A stretch of DNA of 28,840 nt. Origin: Owenia fusiformis. Taxonomy: Eukaryota; Annelida; Polychaeta; Sabellida; Oweniidae. Both the position numbers and the translations under genes were made by a program. How positions within the stretch are numbered: the first letter of the stretch is position 1; each line of letters begins with the position of its first letter. The stretch covers positions 32,958,698 to 32,987,537 of the forward strand of contig CAIIXF020000007.1 in NCBI GenBank assembly GCA_903813345.2, in the 5' to 3' direction. Shown in pieces: positions 1-11,068 of this stretch. The notes beneath the pieces are model-generated. The model was not told where the DNA came from. It did not search any database and was given only the letters and a program-made list of their open reading frames with translations.

Positions 1-20
1 ACAAGATTTATCTTAAAACT

Positions 21-300
21 TCCAAGATGGCTGCCAGAATGCAAGATGGCCACCGAAAAAATAATGAGGTCTAGGACTTTTTACCATGTAACATGTGTGA
101 ACATTTGAAGTACATCTGTTAAGTGGTTTTTGTGGAATCGCGATGACAATATTTATCTGAAAAAAAATCCAAGAAGGCCACCAGAATGCAAGATGGCCGC
201 CGCAAAGTTAATCAGCTCTAGAACTTCTTACCATGTAACATGTGTGAAAACTTAAAGTAAATCCGTCTGATAGTTTACCTGGAATCGTGATGACAAGAAA
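21..300. repeat. 147-bp tandem duplication with repeated AAGATGGC motifs
   Basis: Two copies of one unit lie head to tail. CCATGTAACATGTGTGA occurs at 84 and 231, and ATGACAA at 143 and 290, so the period is exactly 147 bp. The copies differ by scattered substitutions. Each unit opens with two closely spaced AAGATGGC(C/T)(G/A)CC-like words, which resemble the consensus bound by the metazoan factor YY1. The array may continue to the left of the window. No coding potential is seen; the short open frames here are not conserved between the copies. Confidence 0.8.
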
Positions 301-483
301 GTGAGACTTCAGAATGCCACCTTGTCTAACCCCGTTTTGGTGCCTTTTGCCCCTGTTTACATCAATAGAAGAGGTGTTTTCTTTAAGAGGGAAGTCTGTT
401 CTTTCAAACGGTACAATCATTTTATGTGGGAAAGTACCGGACAACAAAACTTTTTTTCAGAGGGTCCAGATCAGGGACTAATG

Positions 484-1224
484 TTGATATATCCGTATTT
501 CCGTGAAGGAGGTACAGGTACCCCAGACCGACATTTATGTCACATATTCAGTTTTTAGCCAGTTTGGCAAATTCAAGTTAAATTTGAACTTTTTTACATG
601 CAACAAGTGTTGTGTTGTTTGAAATATTTTGCTGTTTTGGAATATATTGTGGAAGAAGGGGTTGGAGAGAAGAGAACACCCTACTCCATATGGACGATGC
701 ACCTGCCCACAGATCTCAAAATTTTCAGAAAACAATATCCCTGGACCTCAAAATTGAGCCCTTGGCCAATACCCCATATTGTCCAGATTTGCCCACGTGT
801 GACTTATTAATTTCTATACTACTTATTTCTATAGAGAAAGGATGCAGGTTTATTGACATTGATGAAATAAAACAACCCGTGCAACTGCATCTTGCTACCA
901 TGTCAGAGAATGGATTCAGCCTTGTCTCACAATCTTGAGTTAGGAGGATGAGGAATTGTGTACATGTAGCACTTAATGGAACCTATGTAGAGGGCCCTGT
1001 AGAATTAATGTGGCATGAATACCACATAGTGATGATAAAATATTCAAAATCAACTATGGCATAACAAAATGGGGTAATTCATGACCATAATGGTTTGTTT
1101 TGTTCAGCCTACATTCAACTGCGTTGCGTGTTAAACAAGCTAAAATAGCTTCAGAATGGTTGACGTCATGTCGGTCCCGGGGTACCTACAGTATACGTCC
1201 TTCACAGAAATAAAGATATATCAA
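484..1224 (+). mobile_element. Mariner-like element, internally deleted
   Basis: Imperfect terminal inverted repeats of about 60 bp are visible. The left arm (484-545) reads TTGATATATCCGTATTTC and later GGTACCCC and ACCGACAT; the reverse complement of 1162-1224 gives TTGATATATCTTTATTTC with the same later blocks. Between them is a plus-strand remnant of a DD34D-type transposase catalytic region. The left arm lies only about 130 bp before this region, so most of the transposase gene is missing and the copy is an internal-deletion derivative. A clear TA duplication could not be fixed at the worn ends. Confidence 0.65.
612..938 (+). pseudogene. Mariner-like transposase remnant (catalytic C-terminal part)
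   Basis: The 108-residue open frame contains HMDDAPAHRS (residues about 29-38) and, some 30 residues on, TPYCPDLPTCDLL. These match the second and third catalytic-acid regions of mariner-family transposases, normally HDNAPAH followed by PPYSPDLAPCD with about 34 residues between the acids. The later KGCRFIDIDEIKQ fits the family's KGRRF-D-DEI segment, followed by a degenerate tail. The N-terminal helix-turn-helix region and first catalytic acid are absent, so the copy is inactive. The start codon is only the first ATG of the frame and has no biological meaning. The enclosing inverted repeats support the family call. Confidence 0.7.
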
Positions 1225-2084
1225 AATATATTACATGTTTTGTTTTCAAATCTACAGAGTTGATAGATAATTGAATGATGTATCACTGGTAAGAAAATCG
1301 AAGGGATTGGTCTATAAAAAGCATCTGTGTAAAAAAGCGTCCATTACTTATTGATCATCCCTCGTATATTCCAAGTATTTACTAGTACTTTAATTCCAAG
1401 ACATCTGGATTGATAAATAAATGAAATCAGTACTTTATTGTATCTTGGGACAAAATACACTGTTTGAATGCTTAAGCTTGACATCACAGTATCAAGTGAA
1501 AGATACCTTGTTATATACAGCTATATATCACTTTAACTGACTTAACTCTTCAATTTGAAATATGCCTAGCCATCCAGAGAAAAAAGCGATGGAGGGCAAA
1601 GAGGGTGCATGGTATAATTGGTATTAAGCTCTTATTGAGTTTAAAGCTCCCACAATTTTTGAAAACGAAATGGAGAATAAAATGTGAAAGTATAGGATGG
1701 ACTAATTGTTCTTGGAAAGTAACATTGCATAAAATATTTAAGCAAGAGATATGTTCCAAAATACTTTCAGGTAGAAATAAAGCTCCGTAATGTAAAAACA
1801 ATGTATTCTCAGTATTCAATAATAACATTTTTTATAGGATTTTGGTCTTAAGCATATCAGTGATTATATCAATCAGGATGCTGAATTCACTTAATAAATA
1901 ATAACTAAATGTAACTCCTAGTAAGTACTACAAGTTTCAGTTCTAAATAAAATACAATTTAGTAAAAAAATTGTTAAGAATACATACATTTTGTCACAAT
2001 TTCACCATTTCTGACAGTATTTTGCATATTTTTAGGTGTCGATGGTTGAATGATTATTTGATATAACCTCCTGAAACTACTCTC
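1225..2084. other. AT-rich stretch, no recognisable gene
   Basis: Both strands have only short open frames with no recognisable domain. The longest, on the minus strand at 1550-1828, has a hydrophobic, leucine-rich composition typical of reading AT-rich DNA by chance. Confidence 0.5.
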
Positions 2085-2089
2085 ATATA

Positions 2090-2305
2090 TATTTGGTGGT
2101 ACAGTGATAAAGAATCCTGTCTTTGGGGGTCTCACAGAATTTTTGTTTTAGAGAAGAAAATCCTGAAAGCTGCAGTTTAATATTATGAATTATAGGTGAA
2201 AATTGCACTCGCCACAGCTTCTCCCACTTTTAGATGCTAATAAACCTGTAACTACACTTACTATGACCTTAAGTCTACTCATATGTATAATTGGTATTAC
2301 TAACA
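2090..2305. repeat. Duplicated repeat, copy 1 (uninterrupted)
   Basis: This stretch is similar to the sequences on both sides of the foldback element at 2561-3654. Shared landmarks include ATCCTGT(C/G)TTTGG, GAGAA-AAAAT, GCAGTTTTAAT-like, TGCACTCG--ACAGCTT, ACTATGA(C/T)CTT and CATATGTAT. Identity is moderate, so the duplication is old. The left part matches 2497-2560 and the right part matches 3656-3790. This copy has no foldback insertion at the equivalent point and so serves as an empty-site reference. Confidence 0.6.
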
Positions 2306-2496
2306 AGAGGCAGAATAATAAATTATGGTAAATAAAAGTACAGTTTAAGAGATAAATTGTTCTGAATAGTGCATTTTATCACATTTTTCGCGTTATCTGA
2401 CTGCATTTTTTGTCTTTTGGGTCTTTTTAAGAGTTCATGCAGATATGAATACTTGATCTAGAGCTCTGAAATTTTCAATACCAGAATTTGGGAGCA

Positions 2497-2560
2497 CTAT
2501 GTCTTGGTATCCTGTGTTTGGAGTCTAACTAAATCACAGATGTTGAGAAAAAATTCATAG
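2497..2560. repeat. Duplicated repeat, copy 2, left part
   Basis: It reads ATCCTGTGTTTGGAGTC and GTTGAGAAAAAATTCATAG and aligns with about 2120-2170 in copy 1. It ends at the left end of the foldback element and resumes at 3656. Confidence 0.5.
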
Positions 2561-3654
2561 TACCCCGGACAGGTTGTATGATGCAGTTGTTTTTTTACTC
2601 TATATTTGCAATAGAACAACCATTTTTATTGAAATTTTCAAGATTTATTCTAGAGACAATTTCCAACATGGAAAATAAATATTTTATCAAAATTTCTAAT
2701 TTTATGATTTTGACGGGCTTTTTTCAAAAACACTACACTGTCAATAAAATACATGTTTTTGCTTGAACAATTGAACTTTTAACGTCATTTCAAATATTGT
2801 CTGGCTATGGAATTTTCGCCGCCTAAAGTCTTCCCAGATATATATGTTGCCATGTTCATAGTAATGGCTGATTATTGTTATTCACTTGAGTCATATTCAA
2901 TATTATTACAGTGCATTAGGGCAATAAAAATTTGTTGCTCTGGACCTCGTTTTGTGAAGCGTTCCCTAGATTGAGCCCAGGTAGAGGAGGTCAATCTTCT
3001 TGTCCACAGACATGAGTTCAACCCGGTCTGTTCAATACTGTCCAAAATAAAGTAAAACATTACGAATCTCCTATTTGAAGTATTCTTGGCATTAGATCCT
3101 TCAGAGATGTTAATACAGCTGTGTCAAATTTTATCATGAAATTGTCAGGGAGACCTGACATTTTAAAAGCATGGTACAATTTACGTGCCACGGGCTCGCA
3201 TGCTGAGTGACGGTGGCGGAAAAACCCAATGGAGAAAAAGGTGCGTTTTCAAAGAAAACGTGACCCAGAATGACAAGTTTTTCATTGGCCTAATGCACTG
3301 TAATAATATTAGGCCTATTGAATATGACTAAAATGAATAACAATAATCAGCCATAATTAATATGGCATCAAATACATCTGGAAAGACTTCAGGCTGTCAA
3401 AATCCAATAGCTAGACAATCTTTGAAATGACGTCAAAAGTTCAATTGTTTAAGCAAAAACATGTATTTTATTGACAGTGTAGTGTTTTTGAAAAAAGCCC
3501 GTCAAAATCATAAAATTGGAAATTTTGACAAAATATTTATTTTCCATGTTGAAAATTGTCTCCAGAATAAAATATGAAAATTTCAATAAGAATTGTTGTT
3601 CTATTGCAAATATAGAGTAAAAAAGCGACTGCATCATACAACCTGTCCGGGGTA
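2561..3654. mobile_element. Foldback-type element with ~370-bp inverted arms
   Basis: The left arm (2561 to about 2930) begins TACCCCGGACAGGTTGTATG, and the right arm (about 3284 to 3654) ends with its reverse complement. The arms are similar along their length, including a 62-codon open frame found on the plus strand at 2578-2766 and mirrored on the minus strand at 3449-3637. Those frames are a by-product of arm symmetry and not a gene. The middle segment (about 2931-3283) is not part of the inverted repeat and has no recognisable coding content. The outermost TA at each end could be a TA target duplication around CCCCGG...CCGGGG, as in Tc1/mariner-type insertion; this is inference. No transposase is present, so the element is non-autonomous. 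Confidence 0.8.
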
Positions 3655-3655
3655 C

Positions 3656-3790
3656 TAAGTAGCAGTTTTAATTCAAAATTAGTTGAAACGGCACTCGGGA
3701 CAGCTTTCCTCCTTTTTTTGAACGCCGATGGACCGGAAAGTATTTACACTATGATCTTGATTCTCCGCATATGTATTCTTAATGGCACTA
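3656..3790. repeat. Duplicated repeat, copy 2, right part
   Basis: It begins GTAGCAGTTTTAATTC directly beyond the right foldback end and follows copy 1 (about 2177-2305) through GGCACTCG-GACAGCTT, TACACTATGATCTT and CATATGTAT. This marks where the foldback element inserted. Confidence 0.55.
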
Positions 3791-4540
3791 TCTCATTGCC
3801 CAGGTATTGTGGAAACATTGTGACTTATATTTCATGTGATAGTAAGCACTGAAAATGGACTTGTTGCATTGTGGCGGACCCCATACAAAACAAACATATG
3901 GGGTAGAGGGGGCAGTTTAAACGTTGATCAGTTCTACTATTTTTGTGGCTATTGGTCATATACGTAGTAGATCATTTTGTCAAAAGGTAAGGGTGATCCG
4001 AGAAAAAGTTGGTAAATTGAAACAGCCTACAAGTTTTAACAGTATGCTGCAAAATGATAACATCGACCACGCCCACTTTCCAGGGGTAGGGTACTATAAA
4101 GTCACATTAAAAATCATAAATAGTACATTATCATTATTATATTTGTATCACAATATCAAACAAAGCTTGAACTAGTTTTTAGAAAACAATTTTGAGCTAT
4201 TTAAGCTGCCATCTTTTGCTGGAAGCTACAAATATAAAATAGGTGAAACTTAAAAATGACTAAAATTGTATATTTTTCCTATTAATTGCAATATTTCTGA
4301 GACTAATACAGATATCAGCCTATAACTCTAGGATAGTATTAATCTCTGGACTAGTAATGTGTGCAGTAGAAAGCAGAACAATAGCAAATATATCCTTTAT
4401 GTTTTGAAGGAATCTTATTGTACCCCCTGAAATCGTAGGAATTGAAGACCAATTCGGCTGTGAGAATTGTTTTTACCACTTTAAAGCCCATCACCTTATA
4501 TTTTCTTACACCTACTAGGTTACTCTAACATACTTTATTC
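3791..4540. other. AT-rich stretch, no recognisable gene
   Basis: There are only short open frames on either strand. The plus frame at 3924-4175 shows no domain or splice-site support. Confidence 0.5.
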
Positions 4541-4542
4541 CA

Positions 4543-4935
4543 TAATACTACTGTTTTCCCTGGGAAATAAAATCATATTATCCCTCTTAAAATCATATAT
4601 ACTCGAAAAATCATATTGTCCCTGTAAAAAATCATATATACTCGAAAAATCATATTGTCCCTGTAAAAAATCATATATACTCGAAAAATCATATTGTCCC
4701 TGGAAAAAAATCATATTGTCCCTTTTTTCAAAAAAAACATTTTTTTCAATTTTTGAAAAAAAATTTCAGAAATTTTCATTTTTTCAAAAAATTGCAATTT
4801 TTCAAAGATTTTCATTTATTTAAAAAAAATTCAATTTTGAATCAGTTTTTCATTTTTTCCAAAAATTTTCAATTTTTCAATTTTCTTGAAATATCTTTTT
4901 CCTTGAATTCTCAAAAATTAAATTATGGAATAAAA
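4543..4935. repeat. Inverted-repeat-bounded AT-rich segment with a 39-bp tandem array
   Basis: Three near-identical 39-bp units lie at 4589-4627, 4628-4666 and 4667-4705, flanked by partial units. Each unit itself holds two AAATCATAT blocks, one followed by ATACTCG and the other by TGTCCCT, so the unit grew by an earlier duplication of about 20 bp. Next comes a T-rich, low-complexity stretch (4710-4935) with repeated TTTTTCAAAAA-type words. TTATTCCATAA near 4543 and TTATGGAATAA near 4922 form an outer inverted pair. The plus-strand frame at 4753-4953 reads this low-complexity DNA and is not a gene. Confidence 0.65.
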
Positions 4936-4936
4936 A

Positions 4937-5119
4937 GGTTATTTCATGCTTGATTTTCAAAATGAATTTTATTCCACGGGAAATATGACATTGACCTCGG
5001 TAAATATTATATTGACACTCACTCGCTACGCTCGTTCGGTCAATATCATATTTCCCTCGGTCAATATCATATTACCCTGGAATAAAATTTATATTGAAAA
5101 TCAAGCATGAAATAACCTA
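4937..5119. repeat. Hairpin-forming element
   Basis: Arms of about 41 bp, AGGTTATTTCATGCTTGATT... at 4937-4977 and its near reverse complement at 5079-5119, enclose a 100-bp core. The core carries repeated TCAATATCATATT(T/A)CCC words and ACTCGCTACGCTCG. The AATCATATT-TCCCT words of the neighbouring 39-bp array resemble the core words, which suggests that one composite element covers 4543-5119. Confidence 0.65.
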
Positions 5120-5605
5120 TATATATTACCAAAAGTTACTTCTTGCAAACTTCCGGCAAAAGTGTGCCAGCATCTGATACAAAACAAACTCTATTTTGTG
5201 TTTTTCAGAGACCCGATCTCTTTAATATTTCATTTTATAGATGTCTCTTGAAGCATTTACTTTGCACATCTCAATGATTATTTCCTCCTTTTCTCAAAAG
5301 ACCTTCCGTATCGATTTAAAACATGAAGACCCTGACACCTTTTGATACACCAAAAATCAAAACCCATGATACATGGCCAAAAACATGATTCTAAGAAATC
5401 AGCACTAAATCAATCCATGGAGGTACATGATAACTCCACAGATATCCCTGTCGAAAAGGTAGACAAAAAGTCTTTTAAATCGAGATGATAGTTGTGTAAA
5501 GAATCTTGGGCCCACCTATATTTAGAATGTGAAAACAACCCTTCCCAAAACTGCTAAGAAACACACTGAAGTTGTACTTCCTTGTCCCAGTATCACGGTG
5601 TTATA
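5120..5605. other. No recognisable feature
   Basis: Non-repetitive AT-rich DNA without a supportable reading frame on either strand. Confidence 0.45.
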
Positions 5606-6860
5606 GCATGACGGTTACGCCACCTCTGGAAACGAGGTTGGACGACTACTTTCACTGATTTATCCAATAAAATGGCCGCGATGGAATAGAAAACTAAGGT
5701 TGGTGCATTATTTTCTACTACTGTGTATCAATGAAAGGATGAACGATTTATGTAAGCGTCGCATTCGGTGATGCATTCAGTAATGTATATTTTGAACCTA
5801 GTCTTTCCTAATTGATGCCCGGGAATAACATGAAATAAGAGAAAAACTGTCGAGTTTGAAATTCAAAACTACACAAAATTTAGTAATGTGTTTATTTTTG
5901 TAGTTAGGGCATGGTCTACATTGCCTAGAAACCTTGTGGTATATAGATGTAACCTACATACGATCACACAAAGCCAATTGAGCATTGGAAACCACCTATA
6001 TGTTCTACTCAAGCCATAATAATGTATTTTGAATTTGCGGTTACGTGAAAAACTGATGGACGGTTACGCGAACCTGATTCAAATATGAAACACGGATTCA
6101 TTGTCATTAATTTTGTCATCTTCATCAGTACTTGATCCTTAATCTTGTTTTGCCTCTTCATTGCTATCTTTTACACTTTCATTGGTTTCATAAATAAAGC
6201 AAACGACAGTTTTTTTCCTTGCCCTATAGAGGCTGATACAAGAGCGTCTCTTGCGAGTCCTGAAAACAAATATAGGAAATTCAATATTCTATTTCTTACC
6301 CATTATAACAATAACATGGAAAAGGCTATCAGATCTAGCAACTTTGGCATGACAGATGTACAGGCACGTAACCGTCCGCTAAATATCTTATGCACAACTA
6401 ATACAATACGTTACCGTCCATAGAATTCGACAGAAGTCATACGTGGTCGTCTAACGACATTGCGTTTGAAACCTTATTATTTACGATATTCACCACGTTC
6501 CTGTTCTGGATTTGTCATTTTATGCCTTGTTTATACACAGTTTACTTACAGTCAATATTTTGAGTGGTTCTGAGGCACATGTACTGAGAAAACACGAGAA
6601 TGGACCAAAGATTATGAACTTGGATATCTCAGTCGGTAGATTTACAGCTTATATTCTGTTTCTTGTAAACCACCTGGCAGTTTTGACCCAGTCTTTATAA
6701 CCATCCATATATACGTCACCAAATGGAATGAGTTTAAAAGGAAATCTTATCTGTGAATATTACCTACAGGCGAGAAAGAAGACATGCTGCCTTTCCCATC
6801 CGCCATTTTTTGTTATCGTTGCAAAATTTTGCAAATCGCCTTGACGTAACCGTCATGCAT
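5606..6860. mobile_element. Candidate element bounded by GCATGACGGTTACG inverted repeats
   Basis: GCATGACGGTTACG at about 5606-5619 is mirrored by CGTAACCGTCATGC at about 6846-6859. Inside are more copies of the core word: forward GCGGTTACG and GACGGTTACGCG near 6038-6072, and reverse CGTAACCGTCC and GTTACCGTCC near 6367-6420. Terminal plus subterminal copies in both orientations fit a non-autonomous DNA transposon, in which such words act as transposase binding sites. No convincing target duplication was found, and the plus frame at 6145-6423 matches nothing I know. The boundaries are tentative. Confidence 0.4.
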
Positions 6861-9370
6861 TTCATTTTGTTTATCTTTTGTGTATATAATTTTATAAAAA
6901 GTATGACGAAATGATTTGGTTTCTACAAATATTTGACTTTTTGTGACGGTGGTCTTGGGTTTGAAATCTGTTGAAAATTCGAATAGATTGCAGAAAAAGC
7001 GGACAGATCTTTTGATTTTGGTGCCTCTTTTTCTCCAGATATTTCGAGTTCCAAGGGAAACATTTGGAGCTATCCGAAGGTATATATGGTTATAGGTAAC
7101 TGAAATATTCGTTTTTTCATAATTAATCCGTAGATTTTCATGTTGTTTTTTATTTGATAGTGGAGTTACCGCTCAGTGTAGCAAAATATGCCATTGGTTA
7201 AAGGAAGGGCTTGTGAATGTCACGTGGTGTGTATACTAAAATAAGATCGCAAAAGCTATTTTTCAAATTTGTTTAGTTCTCACAGAGCTTTGTTCAGGTA
7301 AGATGAGCTAATATATTTCCTACACTTCATTTTTGTTATCACCTCTTCTGTCGTGACGTCAGCTAGCATACACTGTTAGAAAGTACAATTTATGACAATG
7401 AAACAGTACAAAAAGATGATAAGATAATATGCAAAAATAACAAAGATGTGTACCGTATAGCCATAGAAGAATATAAATGAATCACATACAGTATTAATAT
7501 ATAAACATTTAACACACGTATATGATATGTACAGTGGCTGTATAGAACCTTTCCTCCATAGAATAGGAATATTTTAAACTTTTTATGGTTTATTTTTTAT
7601 ATATTGTACAGCAAGATAATCAACTGTTAATTAACTGTTAATTAGTCCATTAATATATTCAAACTAAACGTACCAAAACACTTAATGTAAATACTCTATA
7701 CCTACCCGTCAATTCTAGAAGTTTTTATAATCTTACATGATAACCCTGTTTTTATTTACTAGTTTTAGACTATATTGTTACGTATCTGTGAGATCACTTG
7801 ATTGCATCCCTCTTTTTCCAGTAATATACATGTACATATAAGAATAACGTATCGCACGAAGTATGTGTAAGAATGTTGTAGCCTTCTTGAGCCGATTTGT
7901 TGTTAAATATAAGTCAGTTTTAACAATAATGTAATTGGAATGTTTATAGAAAAGTTTAGTACTCTTTGAAATAAAATTATTTGTCGAGAGTCTAACCTCT
8001 CTGGTATTGTGCTGTGTGGGCCTTGCATTGGTCCTATTCTAAATTCCTGATTATAAATCGGTGTTTATTTCACTTTTTATTGGACGTTTGTGATTTTTAT
8101 TCTCTGACCATTGACACTGCCTGACAAGCTGCATCCCCTCTGATTTCCTGAAATTTGAAGAAAAATGATTTTTAGACAGTCGCATGTGCCTATTGCTCCA
8201 ACTAAATGCGCTATCTGACCCTAGTCAATGGATGTTGTTATCAATTTACCAGGAGAACTGATGTTTTACTTATTCATTGTTACCATGGTAATCTGCTTAA
8301 ATAAATAATGAGTCTATATTTGAATGACGTCAAAACATACTTGCATGACGTCATTACAGCTTGCATATTTTTATAATAATGGGGACATCCCATTCTTTAT
8401 TGATCAATATGAATGCATTATATTCAACACAACATCACTTGCTATAAGTATAATACAATATATAGCGAAAACAATAAAATATATCAATGCTACAAACAAT
8501 GCATCCAAGAATATTTTTTAATTTCTTGTTTTGAACTGAATAAATAGCAAAATATGGAACCACTTATATGGATCATATGGTCAAATGTAATAAACATATT
8601 ATAACATCTATTTTCTAACATCTTCTTGATGTGAATTTAATATTGTTTCTTTCTATCGAGAATAACCTTTTAATGTAGGATAAGATTAATATTCTGGAGA
8701 ATTCAGGGAATTATGCATGATACCTCTCAGATACATTAATTGTTTTTTAAATCACAACTTCTTTTCTGAGATGAAAAATATTGATTAATGCTGCCCCCCT
8801 CCCCACCCCACCTTTACCCCATGTAACTAACTTACCAAGTTTACTGGTTGACTTCATTAGATATATATGGACCTGACACCGTTTTTGATTTGTGTTTTGC
8901 ATATTGATATCCAAAACACAATCGACCATTGCCTTATAAACATGCTATTTACTCTTTAGTTTAGATCGATCTGTTGAATGGAATGCAATAGAATACGTAC
9001 AATATGAAATTACAATAAAACGTAAACTTCAGGGGCACTTTCAGCTGTTGTTATAGCAATTGCGATATAAATGTATCTTCGACTTTTATGGGATGGTTAT
9101 TATTGTGTGAAACGGATGAAACGTGCGAATCAATCTCTCTCGAAGTTAGGCATTAAAGCAATTCGATCAATAATTAATACTATTTTGTAAACATATTTTA
9201 AATGTATATAAAACAAGATATGACTACCCAACTTGCTAATGATATTACTTTTTCATATTAAATAAATTAATTTCACCAATACTAATGTATTATGTTCCGT
9301 TATAATTAGCAACTGAGCAAATCAAGGGAAGAGACACAAGTAAAACATTTATTCAATGCATACACTGTAG
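6861..9370. other. Long AT-rich stretch, no recognisable gene
   Basis: About 2.5 kb without a supportable gene. Short open frames (for example 8324-8521 plus, 8747-8929 minus) show no domain. Minor features are a short CAACTGTTAATTAACTGTTA direct repeat near 7620 and a C-rich run near 8792-8818. It could be intron or intergenic DNA. Confidence 0.5.
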
Positions 9371-9425
9371 GCGTAACCAGGAGGGGTGCAATGGTGTGAT
9401 CGCAACCCCCTCCCCCATAACCAAT
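9371..9425. repeat. GGCGTAACCAGG / C-rich fragment
   Basis: GTAGGCGTAACCAGGAGGGG is followed by CCCCCTCCCCC. It resembles the fragment at 10310-10352, where a C-run sits beside GGCTACGCCCCTG in inverse order. This GGCGTA(G/A)CCAGG plus homopolymer pattern is seen in dispersed repeats of many invertebrate genomes. The two fragments flank the inverted-repeat element at 9490-10216. Confidence 0.35.
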
Positions 9426-9489
9426 GAAAATAACCCTTAGATAGAGGAGGAAAAGAGCTTTAAAATGCTTTTTTAGTTGAAGCTTCTTC

Positions 9490-10216
9490 ACGCCTAACCA
9501 TCGACAAGGTACAGTGACAAAATATACCGTAGTACACTTTTGATGTACGATGTGACTATTCAACCGATGACTTTTTAAAATTCCGTTCATGATTTATCTT
9601 GAAAGTTTCAATAGTTCAATCAAATCGAAGTAATTTTGTAATTGTTCTGTTTCAATTTTAAATACATCTGACCCCCCTCCCCCGTCTGTTAGTGTTATGA
9701 AAAATACGTTGTCTGTATTAGGGTTAACTGTGAATTGAGTAAGTTCAATGGGACAACGTACATTCGAGTTGACAAAATACACCTATGAATTTTTAAATTA
9801 TAGCCAAAATGTTAATACTTATTAAATCTTCAACAAACCTTAATTGTGCTGTTTAAAGAAACATATTCTCATAAAAATCTTCAACACTCTTAGACGACAG
9901 GGGAGGAAATGATCAAAGGAAATGTGTAAAAACACAACATTTTCCAACCGACCAATCATATGGGTAGATTGACTTCGAAAAACATCGAGCACTGTTCGAA
10001 AATCGTTTAACGTTATTAGAAAGTTAAATGTCTTCCTAAACGAATACACACGAAATCAAACATGAAATCTTTCAAGTATTCCCAAGATTAATTTTTTAAA
10101 ACCTACATCAAACCTACATCATTGTGTTTGCTTCCTAATCTGTTAAATAGTGACATCGTACATCAAAAGTGTACTTCGGTATATTTTGTCACTGTACCTT
10201 GTCGATGGTTAGGCAT
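9490..10216. mobile_element. Inverted-repeat element, ACGCCTAACCATCGACAA family, copy 1
   Basis: The left terminus ACGCCTAACCATCGACAAGG continues through GTACAGTGACAAAATATACCG and, after a few bases, ACTTTTGATGTACGATGTGAC. The right end (about 10151-10216) is its close reverse complement over some 65 bp. A worn relative of the terminal words appears inside at about 9752-9785. The element shares internal sequence with 27233-27986, such as the TCG(A/T)GC-CTGTT(C/T)GA-AATC segment. TTCTT occurs on both sides, possibly a degraded 7-8-bp target duplication. The minus frame at 9840-10049 resembles the one at 27614-27886, but both lie in shared repeat sequence and look non-coding. No transposase was found. 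Confidence 0.65.
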
Positions 10217-11068
10217 GTTCTTGGCAGTTATGTCCCTATCATTGAATATATGCCTAAGGTCTGTCACCAATATAGCCCGAGCTTGTGAGTGTTATATTAC
10301 GACAGACCGAACCCCCCCCCCCCCCCCTGACTGAAAGCTGGCTACGCCCCTGTAATACCTGTGAATCCTGTATGAGCGAGCAGAAGGCACAACACAAACT
10401 CAGTAGTACGTCCTTCATAAATGTTCCCTGAAAGAAAAGAACGTTATATAAGTTATTGAATGATTTGAAGTGCAATACAGGATATATTCTGCTCGAGAAA
10501 TCCTGTATTGGAACGAGACGAAGTCATATCCATGCCAACACCTTTTTGTTCAATCATAATTACTGACTCGCCCCGGGACTCGCGCTCTCAGCCTCTCGGC
10601 CTCTAGGATATCTTCTCTCGACTCGATAGGTAAAATCGACTTGGAATAAAATTGTATTCCCAGCTCAAGAGAAGGTGAGATGCAGACGGCAGTAGTTGGC
10701 TTTGAGGACAAAGGCTCAATCAGAGTAAGTGAACATGGGCCGGGGGCAAAACGGCTCTCAAAATAAAATTTGTTCCGTATGGGCGCACTTTGATTATTCA
10801 TTTTATCAATGTGTTGTGTTTTACATTTTCCCAGTGTTTAGAAGCAAATTTCCGAAGTCAATCATGTGACTTCTAAATCTTCCCGTTATTACGGCTCTGC
10901 TATGGATACTGTATAGAAACAATGTAAATTAGTTACGTAGAAAATCAACAAATACACGTTTGTGTATAATTTGAACTCAAACCCAGCAAAGATCTGCAGA
11001 CACTTTTGGAAGATATAGTAGCCAAAACCTACCGATCCAAACTGCTAATTTAGGAGTTTTCATTAGAT
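10217..11068. other. Mixed non-coding stretch with C-run and small hairpin
   Basis: A run of about 16 C lies near 10312-10327, followed by GGCTACGCCCCTG. A small hairpin at about 10473-10510 is formed by CAATACAGGAT and ATCCTGTATTG. A more GC-rich patch (10560-10800) has a minus open frame of 83 codons without recognisable domain, so I do not call it a gene. Confidence 0.4.

Noticed and set aside
2578-3637. Pair of matching 62-codon frames as a duplicated gene
   Set aside because: They are mirror images in the arms of a foldback element; composition is AT-driven and there is no domain.
10550-10801. 83-codon minus frame in a GC-richer patch
   Set aside because: No domain, no splice signals that fit, and the composition could be chance.
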